A stretch of DNA of 8,907 nt from JBHHXR01 sp046757205 (lineage in GTDB: Bacteria > Pseudomonadota > Alphaproteobacteria > Rhodobacterales > Rhodobacteraceae). Made by a program: the position numbers and the translations under genes. Shown here in pieces: positions 1 through 5,359 of this stretch (the stretch's first letter is position 1; each line of letters starts with the position of its first letter). Location: assembly GCA_046757205.1 (NCBI GenBank), contig JBHHXR010000143.1:1-8907 (forward strand). Direction: 5' to 3'. The notes below the pieces were generated by a model that saw only the letters and a list, made by a program, of their open reading frames with translations, searched no databases and was not told the origin of the DNA.

Positions 1-53
1 GCGAGGGCGGCCGCACCGTCGGCGCCGGCGTGGTCTCGAAAATCATCGAGTAG
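1..53 (+). CDS. tuf: Elongation factor Tu, C-terminal end only (5' part outside the window)
   Basis: Only the last 16 codons are present, reading EGGRTVGAGVVSKIIE followed by TAG at 51-53. This is the strongly conserved C-terminus of bacterial EF-Tu, the end of domain 3, and lies next to rpsJ as is common in proteobacteria (str operon followed by S10 operon). EF-Tu is the cytoplasmic GTPase that brings aminoacyl-tRNA to the ribosomal A site. The GTPase domain cannot be examined because it is outside the window. Many alphaproteobacteria carry two near-identical tuf copies, so whether this is tufA or tufB cannot be decided. The tail is short but the match in sequence and context is specific. 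Confidence 0.93.
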   Translation, partial: EGGRTVGAGVVSKIIE

Positions 54-68
54 GCGGCCCAAGCAATC

Positions 69-94
69 CGCGGCCGGGAACAGACCCGGCCGCG
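69..94 (+). promoter_or_regulatory. Perfect GC-rich hairpin between tuf and rpsJ
   Basis: Bases 69-78 (CGCGGCCGGG) pair without mismatch with 85-94 (CCCGGCCGCG), leaving a 6-base loop AACAGA at 79-84. It starts 15 bases after the tuf stop and ends 22 bases before the rpsJ ribosome binding site. No run of T follows, so it is not a standard intrinsic terminator. It could be a 3'-end stabiliser for tuf mRNA, an RNase processing site, a partial attenuator or a short S10 leader element. The structure is seen directly; the role is inference. Confidence 0.6.
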
Positions 95-116
95 ACCCAG
101 TTCAACCTGCGATGCC

Positions 117-122
117 AAGAGG
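117..122 (+). promoter_or_regulatory. Ribosome binding site that fixes the rpsJ start at 130
   Basis: AAGAGG is a near-consensus anti-Shine-Dalgarno match with a 7-base spacer to ATG 130. It lies inside the extra codons that a start at 112 would add, which argues against that upstream start. Confidence 0.75.
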
Positions 123-129
123 CGATCAA

Positions 130-438
130 ATGCAGAGTCAAAACATTCGCATCCGGCTCAAGGCCTTCGATTACCGGGTTCTGGACGCCAGTACCGCGGA
201 AATCGTCAATACGGCCAAGCGGACGGGCGCGCAGGTGCGCGGGCCGATCCCGTTGCCCAACAAGATCGAGAAATACACCGTGCTTCGCGGCCCGCATGTG
301 GACAAGAAGTCGCGCGAACAATTCGAGATCCGGACGCACAAGCGTCTGTTGGACATCGTTGACCCCACGCCGCAGACGGTGGACGCGCTGATGAAGCTCG
401 ACCTCGCCGCCGGCGTGGACGTCGAGATCAAGCTCTGA
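130..438 (+). CDS. rpsJ: 30S ribosomal protein S10 (NusE)
   Basis: 102-residue S10, a component of the 30S head near the tRNA sites; as NusE it also pairs with NusB and NusG in transcription antitermination. The sequence runs from MQSQNIRIRLKAFDYRVLDA to LDLAAGVDVEIKL, with the conserved extended-loop motifs GPIPLP at residues 38-43 and HVDKKSREQFEIR at 56-68. An in-frame ATG at 112 would add six residues (MPRGDQ). I chose ATG 130 because AAGAGG at 117-122 lies 7 bases before it, whereas 112 has no ribosome binding site, and because the resulting length matches the family. It is the first gene of the S10 group, 76 bases after tuf, and is followed by rplC after 10 bases. No E. coli-like long S10 leader fits in the gap upstream. 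Confidence 0.98.
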   Translation: MQSQNIRIRLKAFDYRVLDASTAEIVNTAKRTGAQVRGPIPLPNKIEKYTVLRGPHVDKKSREQFEIRTHKRLLDIVDPTPQTVDALMKLDLAAGVDVEIKL

Positions 439-441
439 AGG
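437..441 (+). promoter_or_regulatory. Ribosome binding site that fixes the rplC start at 449
   Basis: GAAGG overlaps the rpsJ stop codon (TGA at 436-438) and lies 7 bases before ATG 449. The alternative GTG at 443 would be only 1 base away, too close for initiation. Confidence 0.7.
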
Positions 442-448
442 TGTGGAT

Positions 449-1186
449 ATGCGTTCGGGAGTTATAGCGAAAAAGCTGGGCATGACCCGGCTGTTCATGG
501 AGGACGGCAGGCAGATCCCTGTCACCGTCCTGCAGATGGAAAATGTTCAGGTCGTGGCGCAGCGCACGTCCGAGAGGGACGGCTACTCGGCGGTTCAGCT
601 CGGCGCCGGCGCGGCCAGGGCGAAGAACGTGACGAAACCGATGCGCGGGCATTTCGCCGCCGCCAAGGTGGCGCCGAAGCGCAAGCTGGCCGAATTCCGG
701 GTGAGCCCGGAGAACCTGATCGAGGTGGGCGCGGAAATCACCGCCGACCACTATCTGGAAGGCCAGTACGTGGACATTGCCGGCACCTCGATCGGCAAGG
801 GCTTCGCCGGCGCCATGAAGCGGCACAATTTCGGCGGCCTGCGTGCTTCGCACGGTGTCTCGATCAGCCACCGCAGCCACGGCTCGACCGGCCAGTGCCA
901 GGACCCCGGCAAGGTGTTCAAGGGCAAGAAGATGGCCGGCCACATGGGCGCGGCGCGGGTGACCACCCAGAACCTGCAGGTGGTCCGCACCGATCCCGAG
1001 CGCGGCCTGATCATGGTCAAGGGCGCGGTGCCCGGTTCCAAGGGCGGCTGGGTCACCATCAAGGACGCGGTCAAGAAGGCGGCGCCCGACGGCCTGCCGG
1101 TGCCGGCGGCGCTGAAAGCGTCGGCGGCGGCCGAAGCGGCGCCGGAGGCGCCGGCAGAGGCCCCCGAAGGAGGCGCCGAGGAATGA
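449..1186 (+). CDS. rplC: 50S ribosomal protein L3 with Ala/Pro/Glu-rich C-terminal tail
   Basis: 245-residue L3, an early 23S rRNA assembly protein whose internal loop reaches towards the peptidyl transferase centre. Residues 1-15 read MRSGVIAKKLGMTRL. The signature block runs over about 116-167 (IGKGFAGAMKRHNFGG, then GSTGQCQDPGKVFKGKKMAG); the first Gln of GSTGQCQ aligns with the Gln methylated by PrmB in E. coli. A GTG at 443 lies in frame two codons upstream, but ATG 449 is preferred: GAAGG at 437-441 is 7 bases from ATG 449 and only 1 base from the GTG, and related proteins begin MRSGV. After about residue 208 there is a tail of roughly 35 residues rich in Ala, Pro and Glu, absent from the 209-residue E. 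coli protein. The stop TGA overlaps the rplD start. Confidence 0.98.
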   Translation: MRSGVIAKKLGMTRLFMEDGRQIPVTVLQMENVQVVAQRTSERDGYSAVQLGAGAARAKNVTKPMRGHFAAAKVAPKRKLAEFRVSPENLIEVGAEITADHYLEGQYVDIAGTSIGKGFAGAMKRHNFGGLRASHGVSISHRSHGSTGQCQDPGKVFKGKKMAGHMGAARVTTQNLQVVRTDPERGLIMVKGAVPGSKGGWVTIKDAVKKAAPDGLPVPAALKASAAAEAAPEAPAEAPEGGAEE

Positions 1187-1803
1187 AAACCGACGTGATC
1201 AAGCTGGACGCCAAGAAGGCCGGGTCGGTCGAGCTCGACGAAGAAATCTTCGGGCTGGAGCCGCGCGCCGACATCCTGCACCGGGTGGTGCGCTATCAGC
1301 TTGCCAAGGCGCAGGCCGGGACGCACAGCGTCAAGACCCGCGCCGAGGTCAGCTATTCGACCAAGAAGATCTATCGCCAGAAGGGCACCGGCGGCGCCCG
1401 CCACGGTTCGCGCCGGGCGCCGATCTTCCGCAAGGGCGGTGTCTACAAGGGCCCGACCCCGCGCAGCCACGCCCATAAACTGACCAAGAAATTCCGCAAG
1501 CTCGGCCTGCGCCACGCGCTGAGCGCCAAGGCCGGCGCCGGTGAGCTGATCGTCATCGACAAGGCGGAGCTGAAGGAAGGCAAGACGCGCGAACTGGCGG
1601 CGGCGCTCAAGCACCTCGGCTGGACCAGGGCGCTGGTCATCGACGGCGCCGAGGTCAACGAGAATTTCGCCCGCGCGGCGCGCAATCTCGACGGCATCGA
1701 CGTGCTGCCCAGTATCGGCGCCAATGTCTACGACATCCTGAAGTCGAACACGCTGGTGCTGACCAAAGCCGGCGTCGAAGCGCTGGAGGCGCGGCTGAAA
1801 TGA
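1183..1803 (+). CDS. rplD: 50S ribosomal protein L4
   Basis: 206-residue L4 (uL4), which binds domain I of 23S rRNA and lines the narrow part of the peptide exit tunnel. In E. coli it also represses its own S10 operon. The tunnel-loop region lies at about residues 52-98 and holds the conserved KGTGGARHGSRRAP (67-80) and the basic IFRKGGVYKGPTPRSH after it. The globular part ends with VLPSIGANVYDILKSNTLVL. ATG 1183 overlaps the rplC stop as ATGA, and GAAGGAGG at 1166-1173 sits 9 bases upstream inside the rplC tail codons, so translation is probably coupled. Longer frames opening further upstream in rplC have no support. The stop overlaps the start of rplW in the same ATGA manner. Confidence 0.98.
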   Translation: MKTDVIKLDAKKAGSVELDEEIFGLEPRADILHRVVRYQLAKAQAGTHSVKTRAEVSYSTKKIYRQKGTGGARHGSRRAPIFRKGGVYKGPTPRSHAHKLTKKFRKLGLRHALSAKAGAGELIVIDKAELKEGKTRELAAALKHLGWTRALVIDGAEVNENFARAARNLDGIDVLPSIGANVYDILKSNTLVLTKAGVEALEARLK

Positions 1804-2096
1804 CCACCAAGGCAGAACTCTACGACGTGATCCGCAAGCCGGTGATCACCGAAAAGGCCACCCTGGCCTCGGAGGCGAACGCGGTGGTCTTCGAGGTCGC
1901 GATGGATGCCAACAAGCCGTCGATCAAGGAAGCGGTCGAAAGCCTGTTCGGGGTCAAGGTGAAGGCGGTCAACACCGTCATCACCAAGGGCAAGGTGAAG
2001 CGCTTCAAGGGCAGGCCCGGCAGGCGCAAGGACGTGAAGAAGGCTTACGTGACGCTCGAAGAGGGTAACACCATCGACGTCACCACGGGCCTGTAA
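1800..2096 (+). CDS. rplW: 50S ribosomal protein L23
   Basis: 98-residue L23 (uL23), located at the exit of the peptide tunnel, where it docks trigger factor and the signal recognition particle. The sequence shows the family pattern YDVIRKPVITEKA near the N-terminus, then FEVAMDANKPSIKEAVESLF (about residues 31-50), the GVKVKAVNTV strand, the basic loop KGKVKRFKGRPGRRKD and a C-terminal KKAYVTLEEG strand. ATG 1800 overlaps the rplD stop by 4 bases (ATGA); GGAGG at 1785-1789 gives a 10-base spacer. The length is normal for the family. It is followed by a 30-base gap before rplB, one of the longer gaps in the group. Confidence 0.98.
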   Translation: MTTKAELYDVIRKPVITEKATLASEANAVVFEVAMDANKPSIKEAVESLFGVKVKAVNTVITKGKVKRFKGRPGRRKDVKKAYVTLEEGNTIDVTTGL

Positions 2097-2103
2097 CGGA
2101 AAA

Positions 2104-2126
2104 AGCAAGACGGAAGACAGCAAGAC
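2104..2126 (+). repeat. Short direct repeat AGCAAGAC just before the rplB start
   Basis: AGCAAGAC occurs at 2104-2111 and again at 2119-2126, the second copy ending on the base before ATG 2127. The two copies flank the weak ribosome binding site GGAAG at 2112-2116. It may be a small duplication or chance in a purine-rich spacer; no function is claimed. Confidence 0.4.
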
Positions 2127-2966
2127 ATGGCGTTAAAGACCTACAAACCGACGACGCCGGGCCAGCGCGGGCTGGTTCTGATCGACCGTTCGGGGCTTTG
2201 GAAAGGCCGTCCGGTGAAGACCCTGACCGAGGGTCTGAGCAAGAAGGGCGGACGGAACAACACCGGGCGGATCACCATGCGTCGCAAGGGCGGCGGGGCC
2301 AAGCGGCTCTACCGCGTGGTGGATTTCAAGCGGCGGAAGTTCGACGTGGCGGCGACGGTGGAGCGGATCGAGTACGATCCCAACCGCACCGCCTTCATCG
2401 CGCTTGTCAAGTATGACGACGGCGAGCGGGCCTATATCCTGGCGCCGCAGCGCATGGCGGTCGGCGACAGTATCGTCGCCGGCGCCAGGGTCGACGTCAA
2501 GCCGGGCAACGCCATGCCGTTCTCCGGCATGCCGATCGGCACCATCGTGCACAATGTCGAGCTGAAGCCCGGCAAGGGCGGCCAGATGGCGCGCGCCGCC
2601 GGCACCTACGTGCAGTTCGTCGGCCGCGACGGCGGCTACGCGCAGCTGCGGCTGTCTTCGGGCGAATTGCGGCTGGTGCGCCAGGAATGCATGGCCACGG
2701 TCGGCGCGGTGTCCAACCCGGACAACTCGAACCAGAATTTCGGCAAGGCCGGGCGCAGCCGGTACCGCGGCATCCGCCCCTCGGTGCGCGGCGTCGTGAT
2801 GAACCCGATCGATCACCCGCACGGCGGCGGCGAGGGCCGCACCTCGGGCGGCCGGCATCCGGTCACCCCGTGGGGCAAACCGACAAAGGGCGCGAGGACG
2901 CGCAGCAACAAGACGACCGACCGGTTCATCCTGCGGTCCCGTCACGCACGCAAGAAAGGCCGGTAA
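2127..2966 (+). CDS. rplB: 50S ribosomal protein L2
   Basis: 279-residue L2 (uL2), one of the largest and most conserved ribosomal proteins. It is needed for subunit association and for peptidyl transferase activity. The N-terminal extension MALKTYKPTTPGQRGLV leads into the OB-fold RNA-binding part (about 60-130), then the SH3-like part. The hallmark NPIDHPHGGGEGR is at about 226-238; His230 corresponds to the functionally important His229 of E. coli. The basic C-terminus TKGARTRSNKTTDRFILRSR is also typical. ATG 2127 is preceded by GGAAG at 2112-2116, a modest ribosome binding site with a 10-base spacer. The next gene, rpsS, starts 3 bases after the stop, which favours coupled translation. 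Confidence 0.99.
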   Translation: MALKTYKPTTPGQRGLVLIDRSGLWKGRPVKTLTEGLSKKGGRNNTGRITMRRKGGGAKRLYRVVDFKRRKFDVAATVERIEYDPNRTAFIALVKYDDGERAYILAPQRMAVGDSIVAGARVDVKPGNAMPFSGMPIGTIVHNVELKPGKGGQMARAAGTYVQFVGRDGGYAQLRLSSGELRLVRQECMATVGAVSNPDNSNQNFGKAGRSRYRGIRPSVRGVVMNPIDHPHGGGEGRTSGGRHPVTPWGKPTKGARTRSNKTTDRFILRSRHARKKGR

Positions 2967-2969
2967 GCT

Positions 2970-3248
2970 ATGGCGCGTTCAGTCTGGAAAGGGCCGTTTG
3001 TCGACGCCCATGTCCTCCGCAAGGCCGAGAAGGCGCGCGAATCGGGGCGCAACGAGGTGATCAAGATCTGGTCGCGGCGTTCGACCATCCTGCCGCAGTT
3101 CGTCGGGCTTACCTTTGGCGTCTACAACGGGCGCAAGCATATCCCGGTGAGCGTGTCGGAGGAGATGATCGGCCAGAAATTCGGCGAATACAGCCCGACC
3201 CGTACCTATTACGGCCACGCGGCCGACAAGAAAGCGAGACGGAAGTAA
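2970..3248 (+). CDS. rpsS: 30S ribosomal protein S19
   Basis: 92-residue S19 (uS19), in the head of the 30S subunit, where it contacts S13, the A-site finger of 23S rRNA and the decoding region. The sequence starts MARSVWKGPFVDAHVLRKAE and contains IKIWSRRSTILPQFVGLTFGV (with a one-residue skip from position 36 on) and the signature GRKHIPVSVSEEMIGQKFGE followed by YSPTRTYYGH. The basic tail KKARRK is typical. GAAAGG at 2954-2959 in the last rplB codons serves as ribosome binding site with a 10-base spacer. There are 3 bases on each side separating it from rplB and rplV, so all three are surely on one transcript. The length is exactly typical. Confidence 0.99.
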   Translation: MARSVWKGPFVDAHVLRKAEKARESGRNEVIKIWSRRSTILPQFVGLTFGVYNGRKHIPVSVSEEMIGQKFGEYSPTRTYYGHAADKKARRK

Positions 3249-3251
3249 GCC

Positions 3252-3632
3252 ATGGGCAAGGAAAAGAACCCCCGCCGCGTGGCGGACAACGAGGCGATGG
3301 CGGTGTCGCGCATGCTGCGCGTCAGCCCGCAGAAGCTGGGCCTGGTGGCGGCGATGATCCGCAACAAGCCGGTCGACCGGGCGCTGACGGACCTCGCGTT
3401 CTCGAAGAAGCGCATCGCCGGCGACGTCAGGAAGACGCTGCAGTCGGCCATCGCCAATGCCGAGAACAACCACGGGCTCGACGTTGACGAACTGGTGGTG
3501 GCCGAGGCCTGGGTCGGCAAGAACATGGTGTTGAAGCGCGGCCGTCCGCGGGCGCGCGGGCGGTTCGGCAGGATACTGAAGCCGTTCAGCCAGATCACCA
3601 TCAAGGTCCGCCAGGCAGAGGAGCAGGCATAA
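3252..3632 (+). CDS. rplV: 50S ribosomal protein L22
   Basis: 126-residue L22 (uL22). It binds 23S rRNA, and its long beta-hairpin forms part of the exit-tunnel constriction, a known site of macrolide-resistance changes in other bacteria. Residues 15-35 hold the conserved AMAVSRMLRVSPQKLGLVA, residues 60-73 hold RKTLQSAIANAENN, and the basic tunnel hairpin occupies about 88-110 (KNMVLKRGRPRARGRFGRI). I see no deletion or insertion in the hairpin. The stop TAA shares one base with the rpsC start (TAATG at 3630-3634). GACGGAAG at 3238-3245, overlapping the end of rpsS, gives the ribosome binding site. Confidence 0.98.
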   Translation: MGKEKNPRRVADNEAMAVSRMLRVSPQKLGLVAAMIRNKPVDRALTDLAFSKKRIAGDVRKTLQSAIANAENNHGLDVDELVVAEAWVGKNMVLKRGRPRARGRFGRILKPFSQITIKVRQAEEQA

Positions 3633-4330
3633 TGGGTCACAAGGTAAATCCGATCGGCCTGCGTCTGCAGGTCAACCGCACCTGGGACAGCCGCTGGTAC
3701 GCCGACGGCGACGACTACGGCAACCTGCTGCACGAGGATCTGCGGATCCGTGACTACATCAGGAAGAACGCCTCGCAGGCCGGCGTCTCGCGCGTCGTCA
3801 TCGAGCGGCCGCACAAGAAATGCCGGGTGACGATCCATTCGGCGCGGCCCGGCGTGATCATCGGCAAGAAGGGCGCCGATATCGAGAACCTGCGCCGCAA
3901 GCTGGCGACGATGACCGACAGCGAGCTGCATCTCAACATCGTCGAGGTGCGCAAGCCCGAGATCGACGCCGCCCTGGTAGCCGAAAACGTCGCCCAGCAG
4001 CTCGAACGCCGGGTGTCGTTCCGGCGCGCCATGAAGCGCGCGGTGCAGAACGCCATGCGCATGGGCGCGCTCGGCATCCGTATCAACTGCGCCGGCCGGC
4101 TCGGCGGCGTCGAGATCGCCCGCACCGAGTGGTACCGCGAGGGCCGGGTGCCGCTGCACACGCTGCGCGCCGATATCGACTACGCCAGCGTCAAGGCCAC
4201 CACCGCCTACGGGATCATCGGCATCAAGGTGTGGATCTTCAAGGGCGAGATCATGGAACACGATCCGCAGGCGCGCGACCGCCGCCAGACGGAACTGCAG
4301 GAAGGCGGCGTGCGTCCCCAGCGCCGCTGA
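3632..4330 (+). CDS. rpsC: 30S ribosomal protein S3
   Basis: 232-residue S3 (uS3), at the mRNA entry tunnel of the 30S subunit, where with S4 and S5 it helps unwind mRNA. The N-terminus MGHKVNPIGLRLQV is diagnostic. A type II KH domain spans about residues 40-110 with the RNA-binding loop GVIIGKKG at 74-81. The C-terminal domain contains RRAMKRAVQNAMRMGALGI, GVEIARTEWYREGRVPLHTL and the strand GIIGIKVWIFKGE. The acidic/basic tail RDRRQTELQEGG ends in PQRR. ATG 3632 overlaps the rplV stop by one base, and AGAGGAG at 3617-3623 lies 8 bases upstream. A 28-base gap follows before rplP. Confidence 0.99.
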   Translation: MGHKVNPIGLRLQVNRTWDSRWYADGDDYGNLLHEDLRIRDYIRKNASQAGVSRVVIERPHKKCRVTIHSARPGVIIGKKGADIENLRRKLATMTDSELHLNIVEVRKPEIDAALVAENVAQQLERRVSFRRAMKRAVQNAMRMGALGIRINCAGRLGGVEIARTEWYREGRVPLHTLRADIDYASVKATTAYGIIGIKVWIFKGEIMEHDPQARDRRQTELQEGGVRPQRR

Positions 4331-4358
4331 GGATCGCCGCCCCTGAGGGAGTAACAAG

Positions 4359-4772
4359 ATGCTTTCACCGAAGCGCACGAAATACCGCAAGATGCACAAG
4401 GGCCGGATCAAGGGCCAGGCCAAGGGCGGCACCGATCTGAACTTCGGCACCTACGGTCTGAAGGCGGCCGAGCCGGAGCGCATCACGGCGCGCCAGATCG
4501 AGGCGGCGCGGCGTGCCATGACCCGGCACATGAAACGCCAGGGCCGGGTCTGGATCCGCATCTTCCCCGACGTCCCGGTGTCGAAGAAACCCACCGAGGT
4601 CCGCATGGGCAAGGGCAAGGGGTCGGTCGAATTCTGGGCCGCCAAGGTCAAGCCCGGCCGGATCATGTTTGAGATTGACGGCGTGGGCGAGGATGTGGCA
4701 ATGGAGGCGCTCCGGCTGGCAGCCATGAAGCTGCCCGTGAAGTGCCGCTATGTCACGCGCGAGGATTGGTAG
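4359..4772 (+). CDS. rplP: 50S ribosomal protein L16
   Basis: 137-residue L16 (uL16), a late-assembling protein that positions A-site tRNA on the 50S subunit. It begins MLSPKRTKYRKMHKGRIKG and contains LTARQ-like ITARQIEAARRAMTRHMKRQG (one residue longer than quoted families vary), then WIRIFPDVPVSKKP and VRMGKGKGSVEFW. Arg82 in VRMGKGKG corresponds to the Arg81 hydroxylated by the YcfD/RoxA oxygenase in E. coli; whether that happens here is unknown. The ribosome binding site GAGGGAG at 4345-4351 lies 7 bases before ATG 4359. The gene ends with TAG and is followed by the longest gap in the window, 94 bases. Confidence 0.99.
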   Translation: MLSPKRTKYRKMHKGRIKGQAKGGTDLNFGTYGLKAAEPERITARQIEAARRAMTRHMKRQGRVWIRIFPDVPVSKKPTEVRMGKGKGSVEFWAAKVKPGRIMFEIDGVGEDVAMEALRLAAMKLPVKCRYVTREDW

Positions 4773-4866
4773 GGGCTGCACCGCAAGGGGCGGGGCGGCT
4801 GCCGGAATTGTTGTTGGAAAAGCGCCGGGGCAGGACCGCGGTAGCTTCTGATGAAAGGATAGCGTG
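4773..4866 (+). other. Longest intergenic gap (rplP-rpmC), no gene or clear signal
   Basis: This 94-base spacer is G-rich in its first third, then has a T/A-richer patch near 4806-4820. An imperfect stem can be drawn with CTGCCGG at 4799-4805 and CCGGGGCAG at 4825-4833 (two bulged G, loop of 19), which is weak. I could not find a convincing -35/-10 pair: TTGTTG at 4811-4816 has no matching -10 at a normal distance. The last part carries the rpmC ribosome binding site. There is no T-run terminator. Confidence 0.6.
4854..4859 (+). promoter_or_regulatory. Ribosome binding site of rpmC
   Basis: AAAGGA lies 7 bases before ATG 4867 and 4 bases before the in-frame GTG 4864. The spacing favours the ATG. 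Confidence 0.65.
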
Positions 4867-5073
4867 ATGGACGCTGCAGAACTGCGTGACAAGACACCGG
4901 ACCAGCTGCGCGAGCAGTTGGAGACGCTGAAGAAGGAAGCCTTCAACCTGCGCTTCCAGAAGGCGACCGGCCAGCTTGAGAACACGGCGCGCATGCGAGC
5001 GGTCCGCCGTGACGCGGCGCGGGTCAAGACGATACTGAGCGAAAAGGCCGCAGCGGCGGCCGAACAAGGGTGA
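4867..5073 (+). CDS. rpmC: 50S ribosomal protein L29
   Basis: 68-residue L29 (uL29), a small helical-hairpin protein beside L23 at the tunnel exit, part of the docking site for nascent-chain factors. The family pattern is clear: ELRDKTPDQLREQLETLKKE forms the first helix, FNLRFQKATGQLENTARMR spans the turn with the conserved LRFQ and GQLEN, and RRDAARVKTILSEK forms the second helix. The C-terminus ends in an Ala-rich AAAAAEQG. A GTG one codon upstream (4864) is in frame; ATG 4867 was chosen on ribosome-binding-site spacing. It follows a 94-base gap and sits 6 bases before rpsQ. Confidence 0.97.
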   Translation: MDAAELRDKTPDQLREQLETLKKEAFNLRFQKATGQLENTARMRAVRRDAARVKTILSEKAAAAAEQG

Positions 5074-5079
5074 TTTGAG

Positions 5080-5310
5080 ATGCCGAAGCGGATTTTGCAG
5101 GGCACGGTGACGTCCGACAAGAACGACCAGACGGTGACCGTCCTGGTCGAACGGCGTTTCACGCATCCGGTGATGAAGAAGACGATCCGGAAGACCAAGA
5201 AATACCGTGCGCATGACGCCGAGAACGCGTTCAAGGCCGGCGATACGGTGCGCATCCGCGAATGCGCGCCGGTGTCGAAGAACAAACGCTGGGAAGTGAT
5301 CGCCGAATAG
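5080..5310 (+). CDS. rpsQ: 30S ribosomal protein S17
   Basis: 76-residue S17 (uS17), an OB-fold protein that binds the 5' domain of 16S rRNA early in 30S assembly. Conserved features are MPKRILQGTVTSDKNDQTVT at the N-terminus, VERRFTHPVMKKTIRKTKKY in the central RNA-binding loop, HDAENAFKAGDTVRIRECAP, and the closing SKNKRWEVIAE. The ribosome binding site AAGGG at 5066-5070 overlaps the end of rpmC, 6 bases away. In E. coli this is the last gene of the S10 operon. Its last seven codons form the left arm of a hairpin that extends past the TAG stop. Confidence 0.98.
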   Translation: MPKRILQGTVTSDKNDQTVTVLVERRFTHPVMKKTIRKTKKYRAHDAENAFKAGDTVRIRECAPVSKNKRWEVIAE

Positions 5311-5325
5311 GCCGTCACTTCCTGG
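5289..5325 (+). promoter_or_regulatory. Hairpin spanning the rpsQ stop codon
   Basis: GGAAGTGA (5292-5299) is a perfect inverted repeat of TCACTTCC (5315-5322). Pairing extends outward by G-U wobbles at 5291/5323 and 5290/5324 and C5289-G5325. Inward it extends by U5300-G5314, a C-C mismatch, then GCC (5302-5304) with GGC (5310-5312), closing a GAATA loop at 5305-5309. The rpsQ TAG (5308-5310) is near the apex. The 3' flank TGGTCTAATCG lacks a T-run. It may mark the old S10/spc boundary as a weak terminator, a processing site or a regulator target; the role is not shown by sequence. Confidence 0.55.
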
Positions 5326-5335
5326 TCTAATCGAA

Positions 5336-5359
5336 ACCGTGGGACCGGTTCCCACAGGT
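5336..5359 (+). promoter_or_regulatory. Hairpin abutting the rplN ribosome binding site
   Basis: GTGGGA (5339-5344) pairs with TCCCAC (5350-5355) around a 5-base loop CCGGT; ACC (5336-5338) pairs with GGT (5357-5359) after a bulged A at 5356. It ends 1 base before the rplN ribosome binding site GGGAGA at 5361-5366. Its position would suit translational control of rplN or keep the site unpaired. The structure is visible; function is inference. Confidence 0.5.

Noticed and set aside
69..94. Reading the tuf-rpsJ hairpin as an intrinsic terminator
   Set aside because: The stem is strong but the following bases (ACCCAGTTCAACC) lack a T-run, so I list it only as a structure of unknown role.
112..129. 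Upstream ATG that would add six residues to S10
   Set aside because: The only good ribosome binding site lies inside this segment and points to ATG 130; the added residues are not in the S10 family.
2687..3487. Plus-strand frame of 266 codons across rplB, rpsS and rplV
   Set aside because: It is out of frame with three certain genes and its Arg/Gly/Pro-rich translation is typical of a shifted GC-rich frame.
4341..4349. CCC-TGA-GGG mini-stem before rplP
   Set aside because: Only three base pairs with a three-base loop; too weak to hide the ribosome binding site it touches.
3209..4450. Open reading frame of 413 codons on the - strand opposite rpsC and its neighbours
   Set aside because: It lies antisense to the intact rplV, rpsC and rplP genes, resembles no protein I know, and long antisense frames are expected in high-GC genes because of third-position GC bias.
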